35,887 bases of DNA from DAIDJM01 sp964250215. GTDB taxonomy: Bacteria; Pseudomonadota; Alphaproteobacteria; Acetobacterales; Acetobacteraceae. Below the pieces are notes generated by a model that worked only from the letters and a program-made list of their open reading frames with translations, made no database searches and was not told the DNA's origin. The translations under genes were made by a program, and so were the position numbers. Below, piece after piece: positions 24,946 through 33,056 of the stretch; within the stretch, counting starts at the first letter, position 1, and each line of letters opens with the position of its first letter. Location: NCBI GenBank assembly GCA_964250215.1, contig CAXUEX010000011.1:1-35887 (forward strand), given 5' to 3'.

Positions 24946-27900
24946 ATGCGTGTGCGCGAGGCGGCGACGGGTTCCTTTCTCGACGATTTTCAGCCCATTC
25001 AGCCGCGTGTTGCGTTGCCGGACGGTGTTGCGCTGCGGGGCGTTTATTTCCGCAACAGCAACCACCCGGAGCTGGAGATCATGGTGCTGCAGGCGGCGCA
25101 AGATCCGCGCGCCGATGCGCTGCGCCGGATTTGGCGAGAGCGGCAGAACAACCGGCCGGCGCCGCTGCTGGTGGTGGCGCTGTGCGGCGAACATGCACTG
25201 CTGTTCGGCCCGGATACCGAGAAACGGCCGGTACGGCGCGTTCTGGCGGAACAGGCCGAGCGGCTGTGCCGGCGCGCGCTGGGCATGCCGGACCGGCACG
25301 CGGCGCTGCGCTTCATCGGCGAATCGATGCCCGGGCTGGATGGCGATCTTCCCGGCATCCGCAACGAAGGTTTGCTTTCCGAGCACGAGCTGATCCGCGG
25401 GGCGACGCATCGCGAGGATTGGCCGCGGGCACAGGCGAAGGGCGCCGCCATCCTGGCCCGTTCCGACATGGATCTGCTGCACGGTCTCGGTTTCGCGATC
25501 GAAAAGGCCGACGGCGTGACGCATCTGCTCAGCGCCGGCGACCGGCAGCGGGCGGTGGCGGTGCTGCTGGACGATCGGGAAACGCCGGAGGATGCGTCAC
25601 CGCGGTTTCAGGCGCTTTCTCCCGTGGCGTGGGCGCTGCACGCGGCGGCGCGGCGCAGCCTGCCATGGGTGGTGATGGTGCAGCAGGACCGTATCCGGCT
25701 GTATCCCGTAGAATTGGGCGTGGGCGTGGGCGAGCGCGGCCGCACCGATACGTGGATCGAATTGCGCTTGCCACTGCTGCGGCAGGACCAGGCGGGGCTG
25801 CTGTGGCTGACGGTGTCGGCCGAGGCGCTTTGCCCGGGCGGCACGCTGGAACATCTGCTGGAAAATTCCAAGCGGTTCGCCGCCGAGCTGGCGCTGCGGC
25901 TGCGCGAGCGGATCTACGATCACGTGGTGCCGCTTCTTGCCACCGGCATTGCCGCGACGCGGGCGATGACCGACCCCGGTGCGGCGGATTTGCGGCTGAC
26001 CTACGGCATGGCGCTGACCTTGCTGTTCCGCCTGCTTTTTGTTGCGTATGCGGAAGACCGCGATTTTCTGCCATATGCCAGCAACGAAGCCTATCGCGAC
26101 CGGGCGCTGAAGAAAAAGGCGGTTGAGCTTGCCCGCGGCGGCGGCGGCCACGGTTCGGGCACGCGGATATGGCACGAGGTTCGGCAGTTGTTCGAAGCCG
26201 TGCGCAGCGGCGATGCGGGGCTGGGCGTGCCGGCCTATGGCGGCGGATTGTTCGCGACCGATCCGGCCATTTCACCGGCGGGTGCGGCGCTGGAGCAACT
26301 GGCGCTGGCGGATGCGGTGTTTGTGCCGGCGTTGCGCGCCTTGCTGCTGGACGAGGCGCGCGATCTGGGCGACCCCGGCAAGGGGCCTGTGGATTTTCGC
26401 AGCCTGCGCGTGCGCGAGTTCGGCACGATCTATGAAGGGCTGCTGGAATCGGAACTGGCGGTCGCGGATACGGATCTTGCTTTGAAGAAACAAGGCAAGG
26501 AGCTGGTTTATCTGCCCGCGAAGTCGGGCGACGCGGTGGAGGTGGAGCGGCGGGGTATTTTCCTGCACAACCGGTCTGGCGCGCGAAAATCCTCGGGCAG
26601 CTACTTCACGCCGGCTTTCGCGGTGGACCATCTGCTGGATGCGGCGCTGGAACCGGCATTGCAGGCCCATGCCGAGCGGGTGCGCGCGCTGGACGAGACG
26701 GCGGCGGCAGAGGCGTTCTTCGATATCCGCATTGCCGACATTGCCATGGGCAGCGGGCATTTTCTGGTGGCGGCGCTAGATCGGGTGGAACGCAAGCTTT
26801 CGGCCATTCTCGCTGAACGCAAGCTGCCCGGCGTGATGCGCGAACTGGCCGATCTACGGGCGGCGGCCGAAGCCGAACTGAAGCGGCTGGATCAGACGGC
26901 GCGCATCGAGAACGGGCAGGTGCTGCGGCGGCTGATTGCGCGGCGGTGCATCTACGGCGTGGATCTCAATCCGCTGGCGGTGGATTTGGCGCGGCTTTCG
27001 ATCTGGGTGCACACGTTTGTTCCGGGGTTGCCGCTGAGTTTGCTGGATCATGCGCTGGTGGCGGGGAATTCGCTGGTTGGTATTGCGACGGTTCAGCAGT
27101 TGCACGAACGGTTTGCGGCATCCGGCATGGCCCTGTTCCCGGTGGATGCGCAGAGCCTGCTGGGCGACGCGGCCGAGCCGCTGAAGCGCTTGGCGTGCCT
27201 CACAGACGCCACGTTGCAGGACGTTGAAGCCGGACGGGAGGCAATGGAGCGGGCTCGCGTCGCGGTAGCCCCCACACGAGCGCTATGCGATCTTGTGGTG
27301 GCGGAGCGTGTGGCGCCGCAGGAGGTGGCGTTCCAGTTCGAGAACTGGCCGAAAGAGCGGGCGCAAATTCAGGCGCATCCGGCCCTTGCTCGAGCGCGGA
27401 AGGTGTTGGCGGAACTGGACGTGTTTCACTTTCCGATTGCCTTTCCCGAGGTGTTTCTGCGCAGCCGGCCGGGCTTCGATGTGATTTTGGGAAACCCTCC
27501 TTGGCAGGAGGTGACGCTGGAGGCGCTGGGTTTCTGGGTTCGGCATTTCCCCGGCCTCAAGGGCCTTCCGGAAGCCGAGCGAGGGGAACGGATCGCGCGG
27601 CTCAGGTACGGCAGGCCGGATCTGGTGATGGAATACGAGCGCGAAGTCGCGCAGACCAACCACGAGCGCGCTGTTCTCGGCGCCGGCTTCTATCCTGGCA
27701 TGGGAACGGGTGATGCAGATCTCTACAAGGCCTTCGCATGGCGATTCTGGCAGCTTGCGATTGAACAGAGTGGCCATCTCGGGGTGGTTCTGCCGCGCAG
27801 CGCACTCGCAGCGGTCGGTTCCAGAGAGCTGCGCGAAAGCATGTTTTCTGGGAGCGCCTTTGTAGGAGTTACAACGTTGCTTAATCGCGGAGGCTGGGTA

Positions 27901-29004
27901 TTTGCGGAAGCCGAACATCGCTACACCATGGCCCTACTCGCTGTAGCTCGGGGGCGGCCACAAGGCAGCAGCCTTGCGTTGCGTGGACCCTATGCTAGCC
28001 GTGCAAGCTGGGATGCGGGGCTGAACAGGCCGGCACACCGATTTACGCCGGCGGAGGTGCTGGGGTGGACATCGTCCGCCAGCCTGCCATTACTGCCTTC
28101 CGATGACAGCATAGCTGTCTTTGCGCAGCTCAGGATAGCGCCTCGCTTAGATTGCAAACAGGTTGGCGCATGGCGCGCACGGCCGGATCGGGAATTGGAC
28201 GCCACCAACGACAAGTCGCTGATGAAGTTCAATCCGCCCACAACGAATGGTCTCTGGCCGGTGATGAAGGGTGAATCCTTTGACATATGGCAGAATGACC
28301 GCGGTAAGGATAACTATTACGCCTGGGCAGACCCGGCAAGCATAATGGAACATCTCCAGGCGAAGCGTCTTCGAAGCGCCAAATCACGTCGCAACTCGGC
28401 ACACGCGGAGTTCCCTATCGAACACGTGCGTGACCCCAGTACACTTTCGTGCCAAGCACCGCGGATAGCTTTTAGAGACGTAACGAATCGCACAAATATG
28501 CGGACAGTGATCGCAGCGTTGTTACCTTCAGAACGATTTATCGGAAATCAAGCTCCGTATTTTGTGTGGCCGAGCGGAGATGAGAAAGATCAGGCCTTCC
28601 TACTTGGGGCTTTATGCTCGGTGCCGCTGGATTGGTACGCTCGCCGATTCGTCGAAACGCATCTGAGCTTCTTCCTCATTAACCCTTTTCCTATCCCCCG
28701 GCCGCCGCGCACTGACTTGGATTGGCAACGCGTCGTAACCCTCGCTGGTCGGCTGGCCTGCCCCGATGACCGCTTTGCCGAGTGGGCGCGGGCTGTTGGC
28801 GTGAGCCATGGCCCCCTCGATCCGGAGACAAAGCAAAACTTCATCGAGGAACTCGATGCGGTGGTGGCGCGGCTGTATGGGCTCAGCGCCGCTCAGCTCA
28901 CGCATATCTTCGACACGTTCCACGAATGGCCCACCGAAACCCAAGCACGCGCCTGGAATGCGCGCCGCGACCGCACGCTTGGCATTTTCCGAGCGCTGCC
29001 ATGA
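24946..29004 (+). CDS. Large Eco57I-type DNA methylase (defence module, gene 1)
   Basis: The 1352-residue product starts at the ATG at 24946. It is an N6-adenine methylase of the type IIG/Eco57I class. SSGSYFTPAFAVDHLL (about 549-564) and SAM motif I IADIAMGSGHFLVAAL (MGSGHF at 601-606) are visible. YGVDLNPLAVDLARLSIW (D673) and the catalytic FDVILGNPPWQEV (NPPW at 850-853) follow. The ~540 residues before the methylase core are mostly helical with no nuclease motif that I can find. After residue ~900 comes the presumed target-recognition part, which has lower G+C. Its stop overlaps the ATG of the helicase gene (ATGA). The methylase probably marks self DNA for the partner helicase-nuclease. 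Whether it also cuts DNA is unknown. Confidence 0.88.
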   Translation: MRVREAATGSFLDDFQPIQPRVALPDGVALRGVYFRNSNHPELEIMVLQAAQDPRADALRRIWRERQNNRPAPLLVVALCGEHALLFGPDTEKRPVRRVLAEQAERLCRRALGMPDRHAALRFIGESMPGLDGDLPGIRNEGLLSEHELIRGATHREDWPRAQAKGAAILARSDMDLLHGLGFAIEKADGVTHLLSAGDRQRAVAVLLDDRETPEDASPRFQALSPVAWALHAAARRSLPWVVMVQQDRIRLYPVELGVGVGERGRTDTWIELRLPLLRQDQAGLLWLTVSAEALCPGGTLEHLLENSKRFAAELALRLRERIYDHVVPLLATGIAATRAMTDPGAADLRLTYGMALTLLFRLLFVAYAEDRDFLPYASNEAYRDRALKKKAVELARGGGGHGSGTRIWHEVRQLFEAVRSGDAGLGVPAYGGGLFATDPAISPAGAALEQLALADAVFVPALRALLLDEARDLGDPGKGPVDFRSLRVREFGTIYEGLLESELAVADTDLALKKQGKELVYLPAKSGDAVEVERRGIFLHNRSGARKSSGSYFTPAFAVDHLLDAALEPALQAHAERVRALDETAAAEAFFDIRIADIAMGSGHFLVAALDRVERKLSAILAERKLPGVMRELADLRAAAEAELKRLDQTARIENGQVLRRLIARRCIYGVDLNPLAVDLARLSIWVHTFVPGLPLSLLDHALVAGNSLVGIATVQQLHERFAASGMALFPVDAQSLLGDAAEPLKRLACLTDATLQDVEAGREAMERARVAVAPTRALCDLVVAERVAPQEVAFQFENWPKERAQIQAHPALARARKVLAELDVFHFPIAFPEVFLRSRPGFDVILGNPPWQEVTLEALGFWVRHFPGLKGLPEAERGERIARLRYGRPDLVMEYEREVAQTNHERAVLGAGFYPGMGTGDADLYKAFAWRFWQLAIEQSGHLGVVLPRSALAAVGSRELRESMFSGSAFVGVTTLLNRGGWVFAEAEHRYTMALLAVARGRPQGSSLALRGPYASRASWDAGLNRPAHRFTPAEVLGWTSSASLPLLPSDDSIAVFAQLRIAPRLDCKQVGAWRARPDRELDATNDKSLMKFNPPTTNGLWPVMKGESFDIWQNDRGKDNYYAWADPASIMEHLQAKRLRSAKSRRNSAHAEFPIEHVRDPSTLSCQAPRIAFRDVTNRTNMRTVIAALLPSERFIGNQAPYFVWPSGDEKDQAFLLGALCSVPLDWYARRFVETHLSFFLINPFPIPRPPRTDLDWQRVVTLAGRLACPDDRFAEWARAVGVSHGPLDPETKQNFIEELDAVVARLYGLSAAQLTHIFDTFHEWPTETQARAWNARRDRTLGIFRALP

Positions 29005-32000
29005 GCCGGCCGGAGTTCATCACCAACCAGCACGGTAACACGCTTCTCGCGGCGCTCCAGGCCGCGATCCCCGATGCGCCGATGCTGGCCGGTCCGGGTT
29101 TTGCCGACGCCGCAACGGATCTCGCGCAAATCAGCATCGCGACCGCCTTCATGAGTCCCGCCGGTTTCGGCGCGATTGCCGAGAGGCTGGAACAGGCCGC
29201 GAGCGTGCGGCTGCTGATTGGCGCGGAGCCTGTGCCGGAATGCGTGCGGCAGCAGCGCCGGCCTGGCGATCCGCCGCGCGCCATTTTCGAGCGGCGCGAG
29301 GTGGCGGAAGGATTGCGCCTGCTGGAAGCCGGCTTGCGGCACCATCGCGACCGCCAGGCTTTTTCCACCGAAGCGCGCCAGCATTTGCGCCGCATGGCCG
29401 CCATGCTGCGCGCCGGCAAGCTGGAAACAAGGCGCTACGAACGCGGCTTTCTGCACGCGAAAGCCATGCTGCTGGATGGGCTTAGCCCGGGCATCATCGC
29501 CGGCTCGTCCAACCTCACCCATGCCGGGCTCACCACCAATCTGGAACTCAACCTAGGCAATTACGATCCCGGCATATTCACCCAGGCGCGTGCGTGGTTC
29601 GATGCGCTGTGGGATGAGGCGGCGCCGTTCGATCTGGCCGGCATCTTCGAAGAGCCGGAACAGGTGTTTCCGCCCTGGCTGATCTTTCTGCGCATCCTTT
29701 GGCAGCTCTATGGCGAGGAGCTGGAACAGGAGCGCGAGGAGGCCGGGGAAATTCCGCTCACCGCGTTCCAGCTTCATGGCGTGTGGCGCGCGCAGCGGAT
29801 ATTGCGGGATTTCGGCGGCGTAATCGTGGCCGACGAAGTGGGCTTGGGCAAAACCTTCATCGGCGGCGCCATCCTGGAAGCCTGCGCGCGCAACCGGCAG
29901 CGCGCGCTGCTGCTGTGCCCCTCCGCGCTGCAAGGCACCTGGCAGCAATTCCTGACCGACCACAATATCGGCCGCTTCGTGGAGATGACCACCTACGACC
30001 GCCTGGCGCGCGACCGGCAGTTTCAGGATGCGCGCCGGCCCGATGCGGTGCAGCGCCATCTGCACGCCGACATCGAAGAATATGCGCTGGTGGTGGTGGA
30101 CGAAGCGCATAATTACCGCACGCCGGATGCACCATACCGGGCCGCGGTGCTGCAACGGTTGCTGTTTGGGCCGCGCAAGGATCTGGTGCTGCTCACCGCC
30201 ACGCCGGTGAACAACAGCCTGTTCGATCTGTATTATCTGATGCGGCTGTTTCTGAAGCAGGATAGCGCGCTTGCCCGCAGCGGCATCGTGAGTGTGTACG
30301 AACGCTTCCGCAAGGCGGCGAAGCAGGATCCCGCCGAGCTGAACCCGGATTATCTCTACCCCATCATCGATGCCGTGACGGTGAAGCGCACGCGCGCTTT
30401 TGTGCGGCAGCATTATTCCGGCGAGACGATCCGCGCTCCCGACGGCATATTGCGGCCAATCGTGTTCCCCAAAGCGGTGCCGATCACGATCCGCTACGCG
30501 CTGGAGGGTTCGGCGCCCGGCTTGTTCGACCTTGTGGCCGACGCGCTCGATCCGGAGAACGGCAGGAATTTGATCGGCTTCGCGCGCTATGCCGCCGCCG
30601 CGTTCCGGACCGGCGAAACGGAGGAATCGCGGGAGCAACAGGAAGGCGCCGCCGGCTTGCTCCGCTCGGGGCTGCTGAAGCGTTTCGAATCCTCGACATA
30701 CGCGTTTCGCCTGAGCCTGGAACGGATGTTGACGGAGCACGCGCATTTTCTCGAGGCGCTCGATCGGGGGAAGGTGATCAACACCGCGTTTTTGCGCGAG
30801 CTGGCGGTGGATGACGAGGCATTCGACGATCTGCTGGAAACCAGCGCGAATGCCGAGGATGCATCGGCGTTCGACATTGCCGGTTTGCGGGAAGCGGTGG
30901 CGCGCGACCGGACGATCCTGCTTGGATTGCACGATCGGGTTGCCGCGGCGCAGGACCGCGACGACCCGAAGCTGGAAGCGGTGATCGAGGCGCTGGCGGA
31001 TATTGTCACGCGGGCGCGCAAGGATGCCGGCGACGACGCCACGGAACGTCGCAACCGCAAGGTGCTGCTGTTTTCGTATTTCGCCGATACGGTGGTGTGG
31101 CTGAAGCAGGCGCTGAGCGCGCATGTGGCGCGGGATGCGCGGCTGGCGGCCTACCGCGGGCGCATCGCGGCGGTGGCGGGCGCCGGGTTGGAAGGCGAGG
31201 CTCCGCGCGATCAGGCGGTGCATGGTTTCGTGCCGGAATCGAGTGGCGCGGCGCCCGACCAGGCGGATTGTTTCGATCTGCTGATTGCCACGGACGTGCT
31301 GGCCGAAGGGCTGAACCTGCAGCAATGCCGGAACATCCTCAATTACGAGCTGCCCTGGAACCCGATGCGGCTGGTGCAGCGGCATGGCCGCATCGACCGG
31401 ATCGGCAGCCCGCATCCGCGCGTGTTCGTGCGCACCGTGTTTCCGGCCGATCGGCTGGATGCGCTGTTGACGTTGCAGGCACGTATCTTGAACAAACTCA
31501 CGCAGGCTGCGAAAAGCATCGGTGTGGCCACGCTGCCGGTGGATGGCAGCGGCGCCGGCGAGCAGGTGTTTGCCGAGACCCGCGCCGAGATCGAGAAACT
31601 GGCGCAGGAAGATCCGGGGCTGTTCGATCGCGGCGGAACGGAGGCGGCGGCGCAGACCGGCGAGGAATATCGCCAGCGGTTGCGCGCCGCGCTGCTCACC
31701 GATCGGGCTTCCATCGTCGGCTTGCCCGGGCGCGCGGGCAGCGGGATGCGTCGTGGCGGAAGGTGCGGCGTGCTGTTCTGCGCAGAGGTGGAGCTGGCAC
31801 GCGAGCAGCGGAGTTTTCTGCGTTTCGTGCCGGCCGGCGTTGGCTGGCGTCCCGGGGCACTGCCGATCGTGCGGGAGACGGGAACGTGTTTGCGGCTGAT
31901 CGACTGCACGGAAAAAACCCCGCGACACATGCCGCCCGCGCTGGCGGATGGGGTGTTCGCCTTCTGGGAAGCGGCGCTCGCCGACATTCTGGCCGAATGG

Positions 32001-32342
32001 GCAAACCTTTCCGATCCCGCGAATTTGCAGCCGCAGGTGCGGCGGCTCAACCGCGAAATTGCCGCGTTCCTGCGCGCGCATCCGGCCCGCGATGCCGATG
32101 GCGCCCGGCTCGTCCAGGCCCTGGACATTCTGGAAGCGCCATGGCCCCGCCGCGAGGAAGTGCTGCTGCGCGAACAGTTCCGCAGCCATACCGAATCGGC
32201 GGCTGCGCGCAGCGCGCGGCTGATCGATTGGGTTCTGGCATCCGGAATGGAGCGGTTCGAGCCGCCGGCGCCGTTGCCGCCGATCGTGCCGGAAGATGTG
32301 CGGCTGGTTTGCTGGATGGCGATCGAAGCGGCGGACGGTTAG
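29001..32342 (+). CDS. PLD-nuclease/SNF2 helicase (defence module, gene 2)
   Basis: The 1113-residue product starts at the ATG at 29001, overlapping the methylase stop. Residues ~1-200 form a phospholipase-D-like domain with one HxK motif, FLHAKAMLLDG (His 152, Lys 154), and GSSNLTHAGL behind it. From ~255 a superfamily-2 SNF2-type helicase follows: Walker A VADEVGLGKTFIGG (Lys 284), Walker B VVVDEAHNYRT (367-370), LLTATPVNNS, then the second RecA lobe with ATDVLAEGLNLQQC and LVQRHGRIDRIGS (arginine fingers about 797 and 800). An internal helical insert of ~250 residues separates the lobes. The design suggests ATP-driven movement on DNA with cleavage of unmodified DNA. The remaining DISARM partners are absent. 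Confidence 0.9.
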   Translation: MSRPEFITNQHGNTLLAALQAAIPDAPMLAGPGFADAATDLAQISIATAFMSPAGFGAIAERLEQAASVRLLIGAEPVPECVRQQRRPGDPPRAIFERREVAEGLRLLEAGLRHHRDRQAFSTEARQHLRRMAAMLRAGKLETRRYERGFLHAKAMLLDGLSPGIIAGSSNLTHAGLTTNLELNLGNYDPGIFTQARAWFDALWDEAAPFDLAGIFEEPEQVFPPWLIFLRILWQLYGEELEQEREEAGEIPLTAFQLHGVWRAQRILRDFGGVIVADEVGLGKTFIGGAILEACARNRQRALLLCPSALQGTWQQFLTDHNIGRFVEMTTYDRLARDRQFQDARRPDAVQRHLHADIEEYALVVVDEAHNYRTPDAPYRAAVLQRLLFGPRKDLVLLTATPVNNSLFDLYYLMRLFLKQDSALARSGIVSVYERFRKAAKQDPAELNPDYLYPIIDAVTVKRTRAFVRQHYSGETIRAPDGILRPIVFPKAVPITIRYALEGSAPGLFDLVADALDPENGRNLIGFARYAAAAFRTGETEESREQQEGAAGLLRSGLLKRFESSTYAFRLSLERMLTEHAHFLEALDRGKVINTAFLRELAVDDEAFDDLLETSANAEDASAFDIAGLREAVARDRTILLGLHDRVAAAQDRDDPKLEAVIEALADIVTRARKDAGDDATERRNRKVLLFSYFADTVVWLKQALSAHVARDARLAAYRGRIAAVAGAGLEGEAPRDQAVHGFVPESSGAAPDQADCFDLLIATDVLAEGLNLQQCRNILNYELPWNPMRLVQRHGRIDRIGSPHPRVFVRTVFPADRLDALLTLQARILNKLTQAAKSIGVATLPVDGSGAGEQVFAETRAEIEKLAQEDPGLFDRGGTEAAAQTGEEYRQRLRAALLTDRASIVGLPGRAGSGMRRGGRCGVLFCAEVELAREQRSFLRFVPAGVGWRPGALPIVRETGTCLRLIDCTEKTPRHMPPALADGVFAFWEAALADILAEWANLSDPANLQPQVRRLNREIAAFLRAHPARDADGARLVQALDILEAPWPRREEVLLREQFRSHTESAAARSARLIDWVLASGMERFEPPAPLPPIVPEDVRLVCWMAIEAADG

Positions 32343-32362
32343 ATGGCCCGCGGGGTGGCAGA

Positions 32363-32845
32363 TTATGGCGACTCAGGAACCGCTTTTTTCCTGCGCTTTG
32401 GCCGCGCCCGGGCCGGTTTGCCCGGCCAGTCCGCCAGATGGTATTCCAGCGGACCCGCCCGCCGCTCATCCAGCGCGCGGCCGCGCACGGAGATTCCGGC
32501 GTCGTGCACCGTCTCGGCATCGCCGGAAACCAGCGGGTGCCACCACGCCAGATCGCGCCCCTCGCTCAACCGCCGATACGCGCAGCTCGGCGGCAGCCAA
32601 TCGATGCCGGCCAGCGCTTTCGGCGTCAGCCGCACGCAATCCGGCACGCGGCGGCGGCGGTTCGGGTAATCGCCGCAGCGGCAGCTCGCGGTGTCCAGCA
32701 GCCGGCACGCCACGTTCGTCCAGGATATGCTGTCGTCCGCCTCGCGCAGCTTGTGCAGGCAGCAGCGGCCGCAGCCGTCGCAGAGCGATTCCCATTGCTC
32801 GCGGGTCATTGCCGCTAGCGGCGTGGTTTTCCAGAACGGCGGCAT
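32363..32845 (-). CDS. YcgN/UPF0260-type cysteine-cluster protein
   Basis: The 160-residue product (ATG at 32845, MPPFWKTTPLAAMTREQWES) shows the cysteine pattern of the YkgJ-like zinc/iron-chelating group: LCDGCGRCCLHKLRE, NVACRLLDTASCRCGDYPNR and DCVRLTPKALAGIDWLPPSC. It ends with the UPF0260 landmarks DLAWWHPLVSGDAETVHDAG and LEYHLADWP. The length fits that family. The metal and role are not established. It converges on the defence helicase gene, with 20 bp between stops. Confidence 0.88.
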   Translation of the reverse strand: MPPFWKTTPLAAMTREQWESLCDGCGRCCLHKLREADDSISWTNVACRLLDTASCRCGDYPNRRRRVPDCVRLTPKALAGIDWLPPSCAYRRLSEGRDLAWWHPLVSGDAETVHDAGISVRGRALDERRAGPLEYHLADWPGKPARARPKRRKKAVPESP

Positions 32846-32892
32846 GGCGCAGTTTAGCGCGGCGCGACGGCGGCACGCGAGCCCCGCCGGGT

Positions 32893-33056
32893 TCACGACG
32901 GCGCCATGGGCACGGCCGGCTCGCGCGAAACCTGGCGCAGAGCACCGGCGTGAACCACAACGCCGGCGCCGAACAGACCGCCTAGGTTTTCGAGGCCGAA
33001 GTGGTAAGCACTTACGAGGAAGAGCAGAAACGCAAACAGAGGGGCTGTAACGCCGG
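32893..33056 (-). other. Possible remnant of a membrane-protein gene behind the receptor
   Basis: On the minus strand, in a frame that runs out of the receptor's 3' end, the sequence reads VTAPLFAFLLFLVSAYHFGL followed by ENLGGLFGAGVVVHAGALRQ and a stop at 32893. It looks like one membrane helix with a SAYHFG motif that reminds me of Brp/Blh-type carotene dioxygenases. No ATG, GTG or good TTG start exists between the receptor stop and this stretch, so it is either a fragment or chance. The rest of 32846-33056 shows nothing else. Confidence 0.25.

Noticed and set aside
23134..25524. 796-codon open frame on the - strand
   Set aside because: It crosses three real + strand genes (SGNH hydrolase, ppx, methylase) and has only shadow composition.
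29553..32189. 878-codon open frame on the - strand
   Set aside because: It mirrors the helicase gene, whose motifs are complete; the reverse product is Arg/Gln/His-rich without motifs.
24946..32342. Complete DISARM system
   Set aside because: Methylase and SNF2 helicase are present, but no drmA (helicase with DUF1998), drmB or separate PLD gene is found in the following bases.
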